A DNA stretch of 64,000 nucleotides from MH13 sp042140245 (GTDB taxonomy: Bacteria > Pseudomonadota > Alphaproteobacteria > Rhizobiales > MH13): positions 2,728,001 through 2,792,000 of the forward strand of contig NZ_CP159483.1 in NCBI RefSeq assembly GCF_042140245.1. The letters run 5' to 3'. Below the pieces are notes generated by a model that was not told the DNA's origin, did no database searches, and worked only from the letters and a program-made list of their open reading frames with translations. A program made the position numbers and the translations under genes. Below are positions 15,841 to 24,944 of this stretch, piece by piece. Every line of letters starts with the position of its first letter. Position 1 is the first letter of the stretch.

Positions 15841-17175
15841 ATGAATGATCTTTTCGGTGCTGCAGAGGAGGCAACGCCTCATCGCACGCCATTGCCCGAA
15901 CGTCTGCGTCCGACCACACTGAGTGATGTTGTTGGACAAGAGGAACTGCTCGGGCCTGATGGCAAGCTGACACGTTTGCTGGCAGCGGTTGAACAAGGTG
16001 GTGCTTTGCCGTCCCTGGTGCTTTGGGGGCCGCCGGGCACTGGCAAGACAACACTTGCCCGGTTGATTGCCTCCCATCTTGGCGACGATACACGTTTTGT
16101 GCAGCTGTCAGCGCTGACTAGCGGTGTGAAGGATCTCAAAGCTGCTTTTGATGGTGCTCGTCTGGCGCGTGGCCACGGTCAATCAACGGTTCTTTTTGTT
16201 GATGAGATTCATCGCTTCAACAAGGCCCAGCTGGACAGCTTTCTGCCCGTCATGGAAGACGGAACGATCACACTGATCGGTGCAACGACCGAAAATCCAT
16301 CCTTTGAGCTGAACCCGGCACTGCTTTCACGCTGCGATGTTTTGATTCTGCAATCCCTGGAACCTGATGATCTGGTCACTTTGGTTGGTCGAGCGTTAGA
16401 GGCATTGGGCAAATCTGACACGGTGGATCATACGGCCAGACAGGTGATCGCAGATCGCGCGGATGGGGATGGCCGACGGTCTATCGCGCTGACCGGACTG
16501 GTGATTGCGGGGCAAGGAGACGACGCATCCCTTTACAGCGCAGAGGCAATTGCGGAGCGCTTGGGCATGGCGCTGGCTCGCTACGACAAGGATCGCGATG
16601 GGCACTATGATCTAATTTCCGCCCTGCATAAGAGTGTCCGAGGATCCGATCCGGACGCTGCACTCTATTGGTTTGCCCGCATGTTGGAAGGCGGCGAGGA
16701 CCCTTTGTTTCTCGCCCGACGGATCATCCGGATGGCAAGTGAAGACATCGGGATGGCTGATCCCACAGCTCTGCAAACGGCTATTGCGGCACGGGATGCT
16801 TATCATGTGCTTGGCAGCCCGGAGGGTGAGCTTGCCATTGCTCAAGCTGTGGTGCACGTCGCAACAGCGCCTAAGTCAAACGCGACCTACACCGCCTACA
16901 AAGCCGCTCGAAAACTGGCCAAAGAGGGTGGCTCATTGGCGCCGCCCTCAGAGATTCTCAATGCGCCGACCAAGTTGATGAAAGATATCGGTCGCGGTTC
17001 AGGCTATATCTATGATCATGACACGCCTGATGCGTTTTCAGGTCAGGCGTATTTTCCCGAGGCTTTGGGTCGCCACACTCTCTATGATCCACCTGAGCGC
17101 GGCTTTGAGCGTGAACTTGTCAAGCGGCTGCGATACTGGCAGGGCTTACGAGACTCAAAACATGACGGAGAGTGA
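15841..17175 (+). CDS. rarA: Replication-associated recombination protein RarA (MgsA)
   Basis: AAA+ ATPase acting at stalled replication forks, clamp-loader related. 444 residues: Walker A GPPGTGKTT at 63-71, Walker B FVDEIHRFN near 119-127, sensor 1 IGATTENPSFELNPALLSR, then the C-terminal tetramerisation and MgsA domains with SVRGSDPDAALYW. The start is 12 nt after the protease stop. crcB follows after 6 nt, so these probably share a transcript. Confidence 0.95.
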   Translation: MNDLFGAAEEATPHRTPLPERLRPTTLSDVVGQEELLGPDGKLTRLLAAVEQGGALPSLVLWGPPGTGKTTLARLIASHLGDDTRFVQLSALTSGVKDLKAAFDGARLARGHGQSTVLFVDEIHRFNKAQLDSFLPVMEDGTITLIGATTENPSFELNPALLSRCDVLILQSLEPDDLVTLVGRALEALGKSDTVDHTARQVIADRADGDGRRSIALTGLVIAGQGDDASLYSAEAIAERLGMALARYDKDRDGHYDLISALHKSVRGSDPDAALYWFARMLEGGEDPLFLARRIIRMASEDIGMADPTALQTAIAARDAYHVLGSPEGELAIAQAVVHVATAPKSNATYTAYKAARKLAKEGGSLAPPSEILNAPTKLMKDIGRGSGYIYDHDTPDAFSGQAYFPEALGRHTLYDPPERGFERELVKRLRYWQGLRDSKHDGE

Positions 17176-17181
17176 TCGGCG

Positions 17182-17595
17182 TTGGCCTTGAGCGTGGCAG
17201 CCTTGGTGTTTGTTGGTGGTGGATGCGGTGCACTCGTCCGCTATGGGTTGGTACGCGTCTCTGAGAGCGCTCTGGGAACGGACTTCCCCTATGGCGTTTT
17301 TGCCGCCAACATCGTTGGGTCCTTTATGATGGGAATGCTTGCCGGTTGGTTGGTTGCGCGTGGTGGTGGGTTTGGCCCTTTTCTCGATATGTCTGGCCAT
17401 GATGCCGCCAAAGCAGCTTTGGCGACGGGATTGCTTGGCGGCTTTACAACCTTTTCGGCCTTCTCGCTGGATGCGGTGCGGCTTTGGGAGTCTGGAGCGC
17501 AGAGTGCAGCTATCGCTTATGTTGCGTTGAGCGTTGCGCTTGCCATAGCGGCGCTGATCGCCGGTTTGGTGCTGGTGCGAGGTGCGTTGGCATGA
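17182..17595 (+). CDS. crcB: Fluoride channel CrcB (Fluc)
   Basis: Small inner-membrane fluoride exporter, 137 residues, with four predicted membrane helices. The family motifs GGGCGALVRYG near the N-terminus and GLLGGFTTFSAFSLD (about residues 75-89) are present; the TTFS segment lines the fluoride pathway. The start is a TTG, as no ATG lies nearby. It is embedded between rarA and rluC (ATGA overlap), leaving no room for its own fluoride riboswitch. Confidence 0.93.
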   Translation: MALSVAALVFVGGGCGALVRYGLVRVSESALGTDFPYGVFAANIVGSFMMGMLAGWLVARGGGFGPFLDMSGHDAAKAALATGLLGGFTTFSAFSLDAVRLWESGAQSAAIAYVALSVALAIAALIAGLVLVRGALA

Positions 17596-18617
17596 GTGGT
17601 GTCCAGACTCGCGAGGTGGCCAGCGATGAAGACGGCATGCGCCTCGATCGCTGGTTCAAGGAGCACTATCCAGGTTTGGCCTTTGGAGCGCTGAACAAGT
17701 TGCTGCGTAAGGGGTCCATCCGCATCGATGGTGGCCGGGCAAAGTCCAACGCCCGTCTTGAAGCTGGTCAGACGATCCGCGTACCGCCGATGGAGGCTGA
17801 GGCGCTAATGTCGGCGCCTGCCAGACCAGATGATGAGACAGTCCAGGCGCTCAAAGACATGACACTCTTTGAAGACGATATGGTCCTCGTGCTCAACAAG
17901 CCTTTTGGTTTGGCAGTTCAAGGTGGGCCAGGATTGTCAAAACATGTCGATGGCATGCTGGAGGCACTGCGCGACAAACAAGGTCGCAAACCACGGCTCG
18001 TTCATCGGCTAGACAAGGATACCTCCGGCGTTCTTATCGTCGCCAAAACCAAGGGCGCGGCGTCTTCTCTTGCGGCTGCGTTTCGGGCGCGCACAACGAA
18101 GAAAGTCTATTGGGCGCTGGTACGCGGTGTTCCAAAGCCACGCCAGGGGCGTATCTCAAGCTATCTCGCCAAAGGCGATGAGGATGCTGCGCCTGATCTA
18201 AAAGAGCGTATGAGGATTGCCAAGCATGGAGACAGCGGTGCTGATCACGCGCTAACGCTTTACAATGTCTTGGAGACAGCGGGCAGGGGACTGACATGGG
18301 TAACACTTAGACCTGTCACCGGCCGAACCCATCAGCTGCGGGCCCATGCCAATCATATTGGCCATCCGATCATAGGTGACCCCAAATACTTTGATGTTGA
18401 AAACTGGGAGTTACCGGGCGGTATCCAAAACCGTTTGCACCTTCATGCCCGCCGCTTGCTAATTCCACACCCAAAGGGCGGGCAGATCGATGTCACAGCA
18501 CCGCTGCCGCCGCATATGCAACAAAGCTGGAACCTGCTTGGATTTTCCACCCAAGGCATGGGTGAAGAGGAAGATGATGCCTGGGAGACCCAGGCCATGC
18601 GTGGAACCAAACGGTGA
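17592..18617 (+). CDS. rluC: RluC-type 23S rRNA pseudouridine synthase
   Basis: RluA-family enzyme that isomerises uridines in 23S rRNA. 341 residues from the ATG overlapping the crcB stop; the longer frame upstream lies inside crcB. An N-terminal S4 RNA-binding domain (RLDRWFKEHYPGL, LNKLLRKGSIRIDGG) is followed by the catalytic domain with LVHRLDKDTSGVLIVAK, which contains the catalytic aspartate, and GRTHQLRAHANHIGHPIIGD. RluC is the closest match; RluD or RluA specificity cannot be excluded. Confidence 0.9.
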   Translation: MSGVQTREVASDEDGMRLDRWFKEHYPGLAFGALNKLLRKGSIRIDGGRAKSNARLEAGQTIRVPPMEAEALMSAPARPDDETVQALKDMTLFEDDMVLVLNKPFGLAVQGGPGLSKHVDGMLEALRDKQGRKPRLVHRLDKDTSGVLIVAKTKGAASSLAAAFRARTTKKVYWALVRGVPKPRQGRISSYLAKGDEDAAPDLKERMRIAKHGDSGADHALTLYNVLETAGRGLTWVTLRPVTGRTHQLRAHANHIGHPIIGDPKYFDVENWELPGGIQNRLHLHARRLLIPHPKGGQIDVTAPLPPHMQQSWNLLGFSTQGMGEEEDDAWETQAMRGTKR

Positions 18618-18844
18618 TCAATGAACTGATCCTATGGGGAGCTTTGGCGGTTCTCATCGCTTTGATGGTACTGGCTGTTTGGGCCGGTCGTCGCGGTTTG
18701 CATGCGCTAGGCGTGGTTGGGCCTGGTGGTAAGTCAGCGTCGCACGACAAACAGATGGCAGAGTTGGTTGTTGAGTTGCGCCGTCTCAACGGCAATCTTG
18801 AACGCCTTATTGAAGAGCCGGGTAAGAATCAGATTGATGAGTGA
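18614..18844 (+). CDS. Small single-pass membrane protein, unknown function
   Basis: 76 residues from a GTG that overlaps the rluC stop by 4 nt (GTGA). One N-terminal transmembrane helix (about residues 5-24), then a short glycine-rich link and a charged cytoplasmic helix ELVVELRRLNGNLERLIEE. Its end overlaps the ATP12-chaperone start by 8 nt. I do not recognise a family; its tight coupling to both neighbours supports that it is translated. Confidence 0.7.
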   Translation: MINELILWGALAVLIALMVLAVWAGRRGLHALGVVGPGGKSASHDKQMAELVVELRRLNGNLERLIEEPGKNQIDE

Positions 18845-19640
18845 TAAAACTTCGCCTTTTGACGCGATCTTCACCGAAACCGGCCTTGATCCCAATGAAG
18901 CAGCGCAGCGTACTATGCGCCCAGATTTACCAAAACGGTTCTGGAAAGAAGCCTCGGTTGATGAACGCAATGGTGTCTTTCACGTTCTGCTTGATGGTCG
19001 TTCCGCCAGATCGCCGGGGCGCAATACGTTGGCATCACGCCACTTGCAGATAGCTGAGCGCATGGCCTTGGAGTGGAATGCTGTTGGTGAGCAACTCGAC
19101 CCGTCACTCCTGCCGCTGACCAAGCTCGTCAATGTTGCTCTTGATGGCGGGACAGACCATCGCGAAGCGCTGCTAGATGAGGTTCGTTCCTACGCTGGCA
19201 CTGACCTGCTTTGTTATCGTGCTGAACGTCCGCAAGGGTTGGTGGACCGTCAGTCCACGGTTTGGGACCCTTATCTTGACCGTTTGAAAACACACCACCG
19301 TATCACCATGAAGCAGGCCGCTGGCGTGATGCATGTGGCGCAAGACGAACCGATGTTGGATGCCGTACGAGCGCTTGCTGATAGAAGAGCTGGTGATGCT
19401 GAGGCTGTCGCAGCTCTAGTTTTGGCGACAAGCTTGACGGGGTCTGCGGTTTTGGCGCTCGCCCTCACCGAGCCCGGTATGGATGACGGGCGCGCCAAGA
19501 CCATTTGGCAGGCAGCGCACGTGGATGAAGACTGGAATCGCGCTCAGTGGGGCGAGGATGCCGAAGCAACTGCGCTGCGAGAGACACGTTGGCGCGATTT
19601 TGAGGCTGCGGCCTTCGTTCTGTCCGTAACGCGCAGCTGA
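18837..19640 (+). CDS. ATP12-family F1-ATPase assembly chaperone
   Basis: Homologue of mitochondrial Atp12, which binds the F1 alpha subunit before hexamer assembly; the family is found mainly in alphaproteobacteria and mitochondria. 267 residues from the ATG at 18837. The family features are RFWKEASVDERNGVFHVLLDGR near the start (split at residue 40), the LPLTKLVNVALD segment, the SYAGTDLLCYRAE motif and WDPYLDRLKTHH. The longer upstream frame lies inside the preceding gene and is rejected. Confidence 0.92.
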   Translation: MSDKTSPFDAIFTETGLDPNEAAQRTMRPDLPKRFWKEASVDERNGVFHVLLDGRSARSPGRNTLASRHLQIAERMALEWNAVGEQLDPSLLPLTKLVNVALDGGTDHREALLDEVRSYAGTDLLCYRAERPQGLVDRQSTVWDPYLDRLKTHHRITMKQAAGVMHVAQDEPMLDAVRALADRRAGDAEAVAALVLATSLTGSAVLALALTEPGMDDGRAKTIWQAAHVDEDWNRAQWGEDAEATALRETRWRDFEAAAFVLSVTRS

Positions 19641-19737
19641 ATCCCTCACGAGTTGCGCCCTTCGGATGGCTGGACATGCTGCGGTGCACTGGTAAGCGAT
19701 AGTGCCATCACGTTCTTACCGAAGGCAGGGCTGTTTT

Positions 19738-21267
19738 ATGAGTGTGCTTGATGAGTTGGAAGCGCGGCGCGACCAAGCCCGTCAGGGTGGCGGTGCGCGA
19801 CGGATCGAAAGCCAGCACAAAAAAGGCAAGCTGACGGCGCGCGAGCGTCTATCGGTGCTGCTGGATGAAGGATCCTTTGAAGAGTACGACATGTTCGTGC
19901 AGCATCGCTGCGTCGACTTTGGCATGGCTGATAACAAAGTCTCTGGCGACGGGGTGGTAACCGGCTGGGGCACCATCAATGGCCGCGTCGTTTATGTGTT
20001 TGCCAAGGATTTTACCGTCCTTGGTGGCTCGACCTCCGAGGCGCATGCAGAAAAAATCCACAAAATCCAGGACATGGCGCTGCGCAACCGCGCGCCTATC
20101 ATTGGCCTTTTCGATGCCGGTGGAGCTCGTATCCAGGAGGGCGTTGCATCTCTGGCCGGTTATGGCGGTGTTTTTGATCGCAATGTGCGCGCGTCAGGCG
20201 TCATCCCACAGATATCGGTTATCATGGGACCGTGTGCCGGTGGGGATGTCTATTCTCCAGCCATGACGGACTTCATCTTCATGGTTCGTGACACGAGCTA
20301 CATGTTTGTGACGGGTCCTGATGTCGTAAAGACGGTCACCAATGAAACCGTGACTGCGGAGGAGTTGGGTGGTGCAAGTGTACATGCGACCAAATCGTCC
20401 ATCGCTGATGGCGCTTTCGACAATGATATGGATGCGTTGTTTGAAGTGCGGCGCCTGATCAACTTTCTGCCGGCGTCCAACACTGCCGAGTTGCCGGAAG
20501 TTCCTTGCTATGATGATGTCCACCAGCAAGATGACAGTCTAGACACCCTTGTGCCGGCCAATCCGAACCAGCCTTATGATATGAAAGAGCTGGTGCTGAA
20601 AACGCTCGATGATGGCGACTTTTATGAGCTTCAAGCCAGTTTCGCTGGCAACATCATTACTGGGTTTGGACGTATTGAGGGATCACCGGTTGGTGTGATT
20701 GCCAATCAACCAATGGTTTTGGCTGGTGTGCTCGATAGCGACGCAAGTCGCAAAGCGGCCCGGTTCGTACGCTTTTGCGATTGTTTCAGCATTCCCATCG
20801 TAACGTTTGTCGATGTACCTGGGTTTCTGCCAGGTACCGCTCAAGAGTACGGCGGCCTCATCAAGCACGGTGCAAAACTGCTTTATGCCTTTGCTGAGGC
20901 CACCGTTCCCAAGATCACTGTTATCACACGCAAGGCCTATGGTGGTGCCTATGTGGTGATGTCTTCCAAACACATCGGTGGTGATCTCACCTATGCTTGG
21001 CCATCCGCAGAAATCGCCGTTATGGGGTCAAAAGGCGCAGCAGAGATCCTCTATCGCCAAGATCTGGATCAGCCGGAGAAGATTGCAACACGCATTGCAG
21101 ATTACGAGGAGCGGTTCGCCAACCCCTTTGTTGCAGCAGAACGTGGCTTTATCGATGATGTGATCCTGCCGCACTCAACGCGTCGCCGAGTGGCCCGTGG
21201 CCTCAAGCTGCTTGCGTCAAAGCAACTGGACATTCCGTGGAAGAAGCATGATAATATTCCACTTTAA
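19738..21267 (+). CDS. pccB: Propionyl-CoA carboxylase beta subunit
   Basis: Carboxyltransferase subunit moving CO2 from biotin to propionyl-CoA, giving methylmalonyl-CoA. 509 residues from the ATG at 19738. Two crotonase-like carboxyltransferase halves; GGARIQEGVASLAGYG and MGPCAGGDVYSPAMTDF form the acyl-CoA oxyanion region, and VDVPGFLPGTAQEYGG and AYGGAYVVMSSKH the biotin side. Length and GDVYSPA match PccB more closely than MccB. The stop overlaps a convergent membrane-protein gene by 4 nt, and pccA is the second next gene. Confidence 0.95.
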   Translation: MSVLDELEARRDQARQGGGARRIESQHKKGKLTARERLSVLLDEGSFEEYDMFVQHRCVDFGMADNKVSGDGVVTGWGTINGRVVYVFAKDFTVLGGSTSEAHAEKIHKIQDMALRNRAPIIGLFDAGGARIQEGVASLAGYGGVFDRNVRASGVIPQISVIMGPCAGGDVYSPAMTDFIFMVRDTSYMFVTGPDVVKTVTNETVTAEELGGASVHATKSSIADGAFDNDMDALFEVRRLINFLPASNTAELPEVPCYDDVHQQDDSLDTLVPANPNQPYDMKELVLKTLDDGDFYELQASFAGNIITGFGRIEGSPVGVIANQPMVLAGVLDSDASRKAARFVRFCDCFSIPIVTFVDVPGFLPGTAQEYGGLIKHGAKLLYAFAEATVPKITVITRKAYGGAYVVMSSKHIGGDLTYAWPSAEIAVMGSKGAAEILYRQDLDQPEKIATRIADYEERFANPFVAAERGFIDDVILPHSTRRRVARGLKLLASKQLDIPWKKHDNIPL

Positions 21268-22025
21268 TATATCGGTGTAAGTTCTTGATATAAATATATT
21301 AATCCAATCAAAATTGGCTGGTGTACCAGGTAGATCAGAAGGCTGCGACGGCCCATCCATGTGAGTGGATCGCGCGCTATGGCCGCTGGTGACGGCGCGC
21401 GTGACGCCAGCCACGGCAGCAGAAACTGTTTGCCGATAGCAAATCCTAAGAGCCCGGCAGCAAGCCAAGGCACAACAGGGACCCAATCTGCGGTGATCGG
21501 CGCGCGTGTGCCTAGACCGAGCCAAATCAGGGCCGGGTTGTTGAACTCTGGTATCGCCAAGCTGGCGTTGACCAGAAGAACGACAGCGCCCAACGCAGCA
21601 GCCAGGAAAGCATGTCGCGTTGCGACGAGCGCGATGACGAGGCTGGCGACGGCGATATGATGAAGGATACCAAAATAGATTGGGGCTTGTGGCAATGCGA
21701 CGAAGCTTGCTGCTGTTACCAACAGCGCAGCGCCAGCAACGATGATCGTGCGTTTCCAAAATGACCGTCTTTGGAGCAGGGCCATGTTGTCCATCGCTGC
21801 GGAGAGCGCAAGCGATACTCCGCTGATTGTCAAAAAGGACCCGGCGATAAGCTGCGCGGACAAGCGCATGATGGCATCGCGTTCTGCTGTCCAAGTTAGC
21901 AAGCCAAACTGAAAGCCATCCCAGATCGCGTGGTAGACAATCATCGCGACCAGAGCGAGGCCACGTGCTTTATCGAGCAGTCCAAAGCGCTGCACTGTTG
22001 GTTGCGAGCTCTCTATTTTCCTCAC
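21264..22025 (-). CDS. DUF1624 / heparan-alpha-glucosaminide N-acetyltransferase-like membrane protein
   Basis: Polytopic inner-membrane protein with about seven hydrophobic segments. It opens GLLDKARGLALVAMIVYHAIWDG, the DUF1624 signature in which the histidine is thought to be the acetyl acceptor (here split: LDKARG then IVYHAIWD), and ends GRRSLLIYLVHQPILIGLIY. The start is uncertain: a GTG at 22025 gives 253 residues and leaves 70 bp to pccA; an ATG at 22073 would add 16 residues. It is convergent with pccB, overlapping it by 4 nt, and splits the pcc genes. Substrate unknown. Confidence 0.75.
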   Translation of the reverse strand: MRKIESSQPTVQRFGLLDKARGLALVAMIVYHAIWDGFQFGLLTWTAERDAIMRLSAQLIAGSFLTISGVSLALSAAMDNMALLQRRSFWKRTIIVAGAALLVTAASFVALPQAPIYFGILHHIAVASLVIALVATRHAFLAAALGAVVLLVNASLAIPEFNNPALIWLGLGTRAPITADWVPVVPWLAAGLLGFAIGKQFLLPWLASRAPSPAAIARDPLTWMGRRSLLIYLVHQPILIGLIYLYQELTPIY

Positions 22026-22095
22026 CTTTCGGTCAAGTTGCCCGGTGTTGTGCAACGCAGTAATGAGGTGCATCTGCCTAGCTGGGAGCTGCCTC

Positions 22096-24105
22096 GTGTT
22101 CAATGCCATCCTTATCGCCAATCGCGGCGAAATTGCTTGCCGCGTCATCAAAAGTGCCAAGGCGCTGGGGATCAAGACTGTAGCTGTGTATTCTGACGCA
22201 GATGCCAGTGCGTTGCACGTCAAGATGGCCGATGAGGCCGTGCATATTGGCCCGCCACAAGCGGCGCAGTCCTACTTGCTGGCCGAGAAAATCATTGAAG
22301 CTTGCAAAGCAACCGGCGCAGACGCTGTTCATCCAGGCTACGGTTTCCTTTCGGAGCGGGCCAGTTTTGCCGAGGCATTGGCAGAGGCGGGAATCACCTT
22401 CATTGGCCCCAACCCGCGAGCTATCGAAGCGATGGGCGATAAGATAACCTCAAAAAAGGTTGCTGCTGACGCCGGTGTTTCCACCGTCCCAGGCTATCTG
22501 GGAATTCTTGATACACCTGATGACGCAATCCGCATTGCCGATGAGATCGGTTATCCGGTGATGATCAAGGCATCAGCGGGTGGCGGCGGTAAGGGCATGC
22601 GTATTGCCTATTCACCAGACGAAGTACGCGAAGGGTTTGAACGCTCGCGGTCAGAAGCAGCCTCTTCCTTTGGCGATGACCGACTGTTCGTTGAGAAGTT
22701 CATCGAAAATCCGCGCCACATTGAAATTCAGGTGTTGGGAGACAAGCACGGCAATTGCGTTTACCTCGGCGAGCGCGAATGCTCCATCCAGCGGCGCAAC
22801 CAAAAGGTCATTGAGGAAGCCCCGTCTCCGCTGCTTGATCCAGAAACGCGCAAGCGCATGGGCGAGCAGGCAGTCGCTCTTGCCAAAGCAGTTGACTACG
22901 ATTCCGCTGGCACAGTGGAATTTGTGGTTGGCCAGGACAAGAGCTTCTATTTCTTGGAGATGAACACCCGTTTGCAGGTGGAACACCCTGTGACCGAGCT
23001 CATCACCAGTGTTGATCTGGTGGAGCAGATGATCCGTTCGGCGGCTGGCGAGCCCCTATCGATCACGCAAGACGATGTCACATTAACCGGCTGGTCGGTT
23101 GAGTCCCGTGTTTACGCAGAAGACCCAGTGCGTGGTTTCCTGCCATCGATTGGGCGGCTAACGCGCTATGCGCCACCCGAGGAAACATCCGATCCCGAGC
23201 AGACCGTACGCGTCGACACTGGTGTTGTGGAGGGGTCTGAAATCTCCATGTTCTACGACCCGATGATCGCCAAGCTCGTAACCTACGCACCAGATCGGGC
23301 ATCCGCTATCGCTGCGATGGAAGAGGCACTTGATCGGTTCCAGATCGATGGCATCCAACACAATATGGGTTTTCTCTCAGCGCTGATGATCCACCCGCGA
23401 TGGAAGTCAGGTGAACTGACGACCAACTTCATCGCTGAAGAGTTCCCCAATGGGTTCACACCGCTGGAGCCAAGCCGTGATGAAGCACTTGTCTTGGCAA
23501 GTGCCGCTTTGGCGATGGAAGTTGTGGAGCGCAAACGGTTGGATCACCTTACCGGTCGGCTTCGCCCGCATCAGGGCGGTATTCGCGATAGCTGGTCAGT
23601 CTTTTTGGCTGGAACGCGCTATGATGCCGATGCTCTAGCGGGAACAACTCTCCCGCCCGTGGACTTGAAGGTTACGCTGGATGGCGAGGACGTGGCTATC
23701 ACATCTGGCTGGACGCCGGACCAAAGCCTTTGGCTTGGAACCGTGAATGGGCAGCAAGTTGCCGTACGCATCAAACGCAACGGGCACAGCCGAATGTTGG
23801 AGCGGCGAGGGGCGCAAGTGCATACGCAGGTGATGCCACGGACGAATGCTGACCTTGCCGAGCTGATGCCAGAGAAAGTTGCCCCGGACACGTCTAAGTA
23901 CCTTCTGTGTCCGATGCCAGGTCTTGTCGTGTCGCTTCACGTTGCCGAAGGCGAAACGGTTCAGGTCGGCCAGCAGCTTGCCATCGTTGAGGCGATGAAA
24001 ATGGAAAACATCTTGCGAGCTGAGCGCGATGCCACCGTGAAGTCGATCAAAGTTGAGGCCGGTGAGAGCTTGGCTGTCGATCAGGTGATGATCGAGTTCG
24101 AGTAG
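22096..24105 (+). CDS. pccA: Propionyl-CoA carboxylase alpha (biotin) subunit
   Basis: Biotin carboxylase plus biotin carrier subunit partnering PccB. The GTG at 22096 is chosen because the following FNAILIANRGEIACRV matches the family start; GGGAG lies upstream. 669 residues: biotin carboxylase domain with HPGYGFLSE, the ATP-grasp loop SAGGGGKGMR and MNTRLQVEHPVTE, a middle BT domain, and the biotinyl domain with EAMKMEN, the biotinylated lysine being residue 635. Length fits PccA or MccA; pairing with pccB favours propionyl-CoA. Confidence 0.95.
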   Translation: MFNAILIANRGEIACRVIKSAKALGIKTVAVYSDADASALHVKMADEAVHIGPPQAAQSYLLAEKIIEACKATGADAVHPGYGFLSERASFAEALAEAGITFIGPNPRAIEAMGDKITSKKVAADAGVSTVPGYLGILDTPDDAIRIADEIGYPVMIKASAGGGGKGMRIAYSPDEVREGFERSRSEAASSFGDDRLFVEKFIENPRHIEIQVLGDKHGNCVYLGERECSIQRRNQKVIEEAPSPLLDPETRKRMGEQAVALAKAVDYDSAGTVEFVVGQDKSFYFLEMNTRLQVEHPVTELITSVDLVEQMIRSAAGEPLSITQDDVTLTGWSVESRVYAEDPVRGFLPSIGRLTRYAPPEETSDPEQTVRVDTGVVEGSEISMFYDPMIAKLVTYAPDRASAIAAMEEALDRFQIDGIQHNMGFLSALMIHPRWKSGELTTNFIAEEFPNGFTPLEPSRDEALVLASAALAMEVVERKRLDHLTGRLRPHQGGIRDSWSVFLAGTRYDADALAGTTLPPVDLKVTLDGEDVAITSGWTPDQSLWLGTVNGQQVAVRIKRNGHSRMLERRGAQVHTQVMPRTNADLAELMPEKVAPDTSKYLLCPMPGLVVSLHVAEGETVQVGQQLAIVEAMKMENILRAERDATVKSIKVEAGESLAVDQVMIEFE

Positions 24106-24107
24106 CG

Positions 24108-24941
24108 CTAACTGGCTGTTCGACCGCGTTCAACCAGTGTAGCGAGCACGTCATCGGCGTCGCGTTTCCACCAGTTTTCTGCGGAAAAAATCTCTATCTC
24201 GTTGAGACCTGTGAAACCAACCGCCTCGACCTGCTCGCGAATAGCTTTGATGTCGATAACGCCGTCACCCATCATACCGCGATCAAGCAGAAGATCGTTG
24301 GTGGGCACGAGCCAGTCGCAGATGTGAAATGCGAGCATCTGTTCTTTTCCAGCGCGCTTTATCTGCGCTGAAAGATCAGGGTCCCACCACACATGGTAGA
24401 CGTCGCACGCCACACCCATGGCCCCTGTTCTTCCAGGATCCAGTTCGTCGCAGATATCAAGGGCCTGATTCATCGTATTCACGCAGGCGCGATCCGCGGC
24501 ATACATCGGATGTAATGGTTCGATGGCGATCGGCATGTTAACGGTCCGCGCATAGTCCAACGTTTTGGCGAGACCGTCGGTGACGATGGATCGTGCATTT
24601 GCGATGTCTTTGGAGCCATCGGGCAGCCCACCAACCACCATAACCAAGCAAGCGGCTTCAATGGCGACGGCCTCATCGACGGCGCGTTTGTTGTCGTCCA
24701 AAACATCATCGCTGAGTGCTCCGTCGGCGGTGAACATACCGCCTCTGCAAAGGCCAGACACTCTAAGGCCGGCGTCTTTGATCATACGTGCGCCTTCATC
24801 AACACCAGTTTCTTGAAGCTTGTCACGCCATGGTGCAATGCCGCCGATGCCATGCCGCACGCAACCATCAACACACTGACGAAGGTTCCACTGTGGCCGC
24901 ACAGTGGCGGTGTTGAGCGAAAGGTCAGAAGCGCTTGGCAC
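24108..24941 (-). CDS. Sugar phosphate isomerase/epimerase-like TIM barrel
   Basis: Xylose-isomerase-like TIM barrel (AP endonuclease family 2 fold), 277 residues from a GTG. Likely metal ligands are the glutamate in IAIEPLHP, the aspartate and histidine in DVYHVWWD, the histidine in FHICDW and the glutamate in LNEIEIFS. Proteins of this fold isomerise or epimerise sugars, keto-sugars or inosose derivatives; the substrate here is not evident. It is the last gene of the minus-strand tct operon, 3 nt after the DUF993 gene, and ends 2 bp from the convergent pccA stop. Confidence 0.8.
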   Translation of the reverse strand: MPSASDLSLNTATVRPQWNLRQCVDGCVRHGIGGIAPWRDKLQETGVDEGARMIKDAGLRVSGLCRGGMFTADGALSDDVLDDNKRAVDEAVAIEAACLVMVVGGLPDGSKDIANARSIVTDGLAKTLDYARTVNMPIAIEPLHPMYAADRACVNTMNQALDICDELDPGRTGAMGVACDVYHVWWDPDLSAQIKRAGKEQMLAFHICDWLVPTNDLLLDRGMMGDGVIDIKAIREQVEAVGFTGLNEIEIFSAENWWKRDADDVLATLVERGRTAS

Positions 24942-24944
24942 GGG

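Noticed and set aside
17176..17182. Fluoride riboswitch expected before crcB
   Set aside because: Only 6 nt separate rarA from crcB, and no riboswitch-like fold can fit.
19659..19725. CCTTCGG/CCGAAGG arms with an inner GCACT/AGTGC stem before pccB
   Set aside because: Arms are 53 nt apart and short; pairing of this size is expected by chance in GC-rich sequence.
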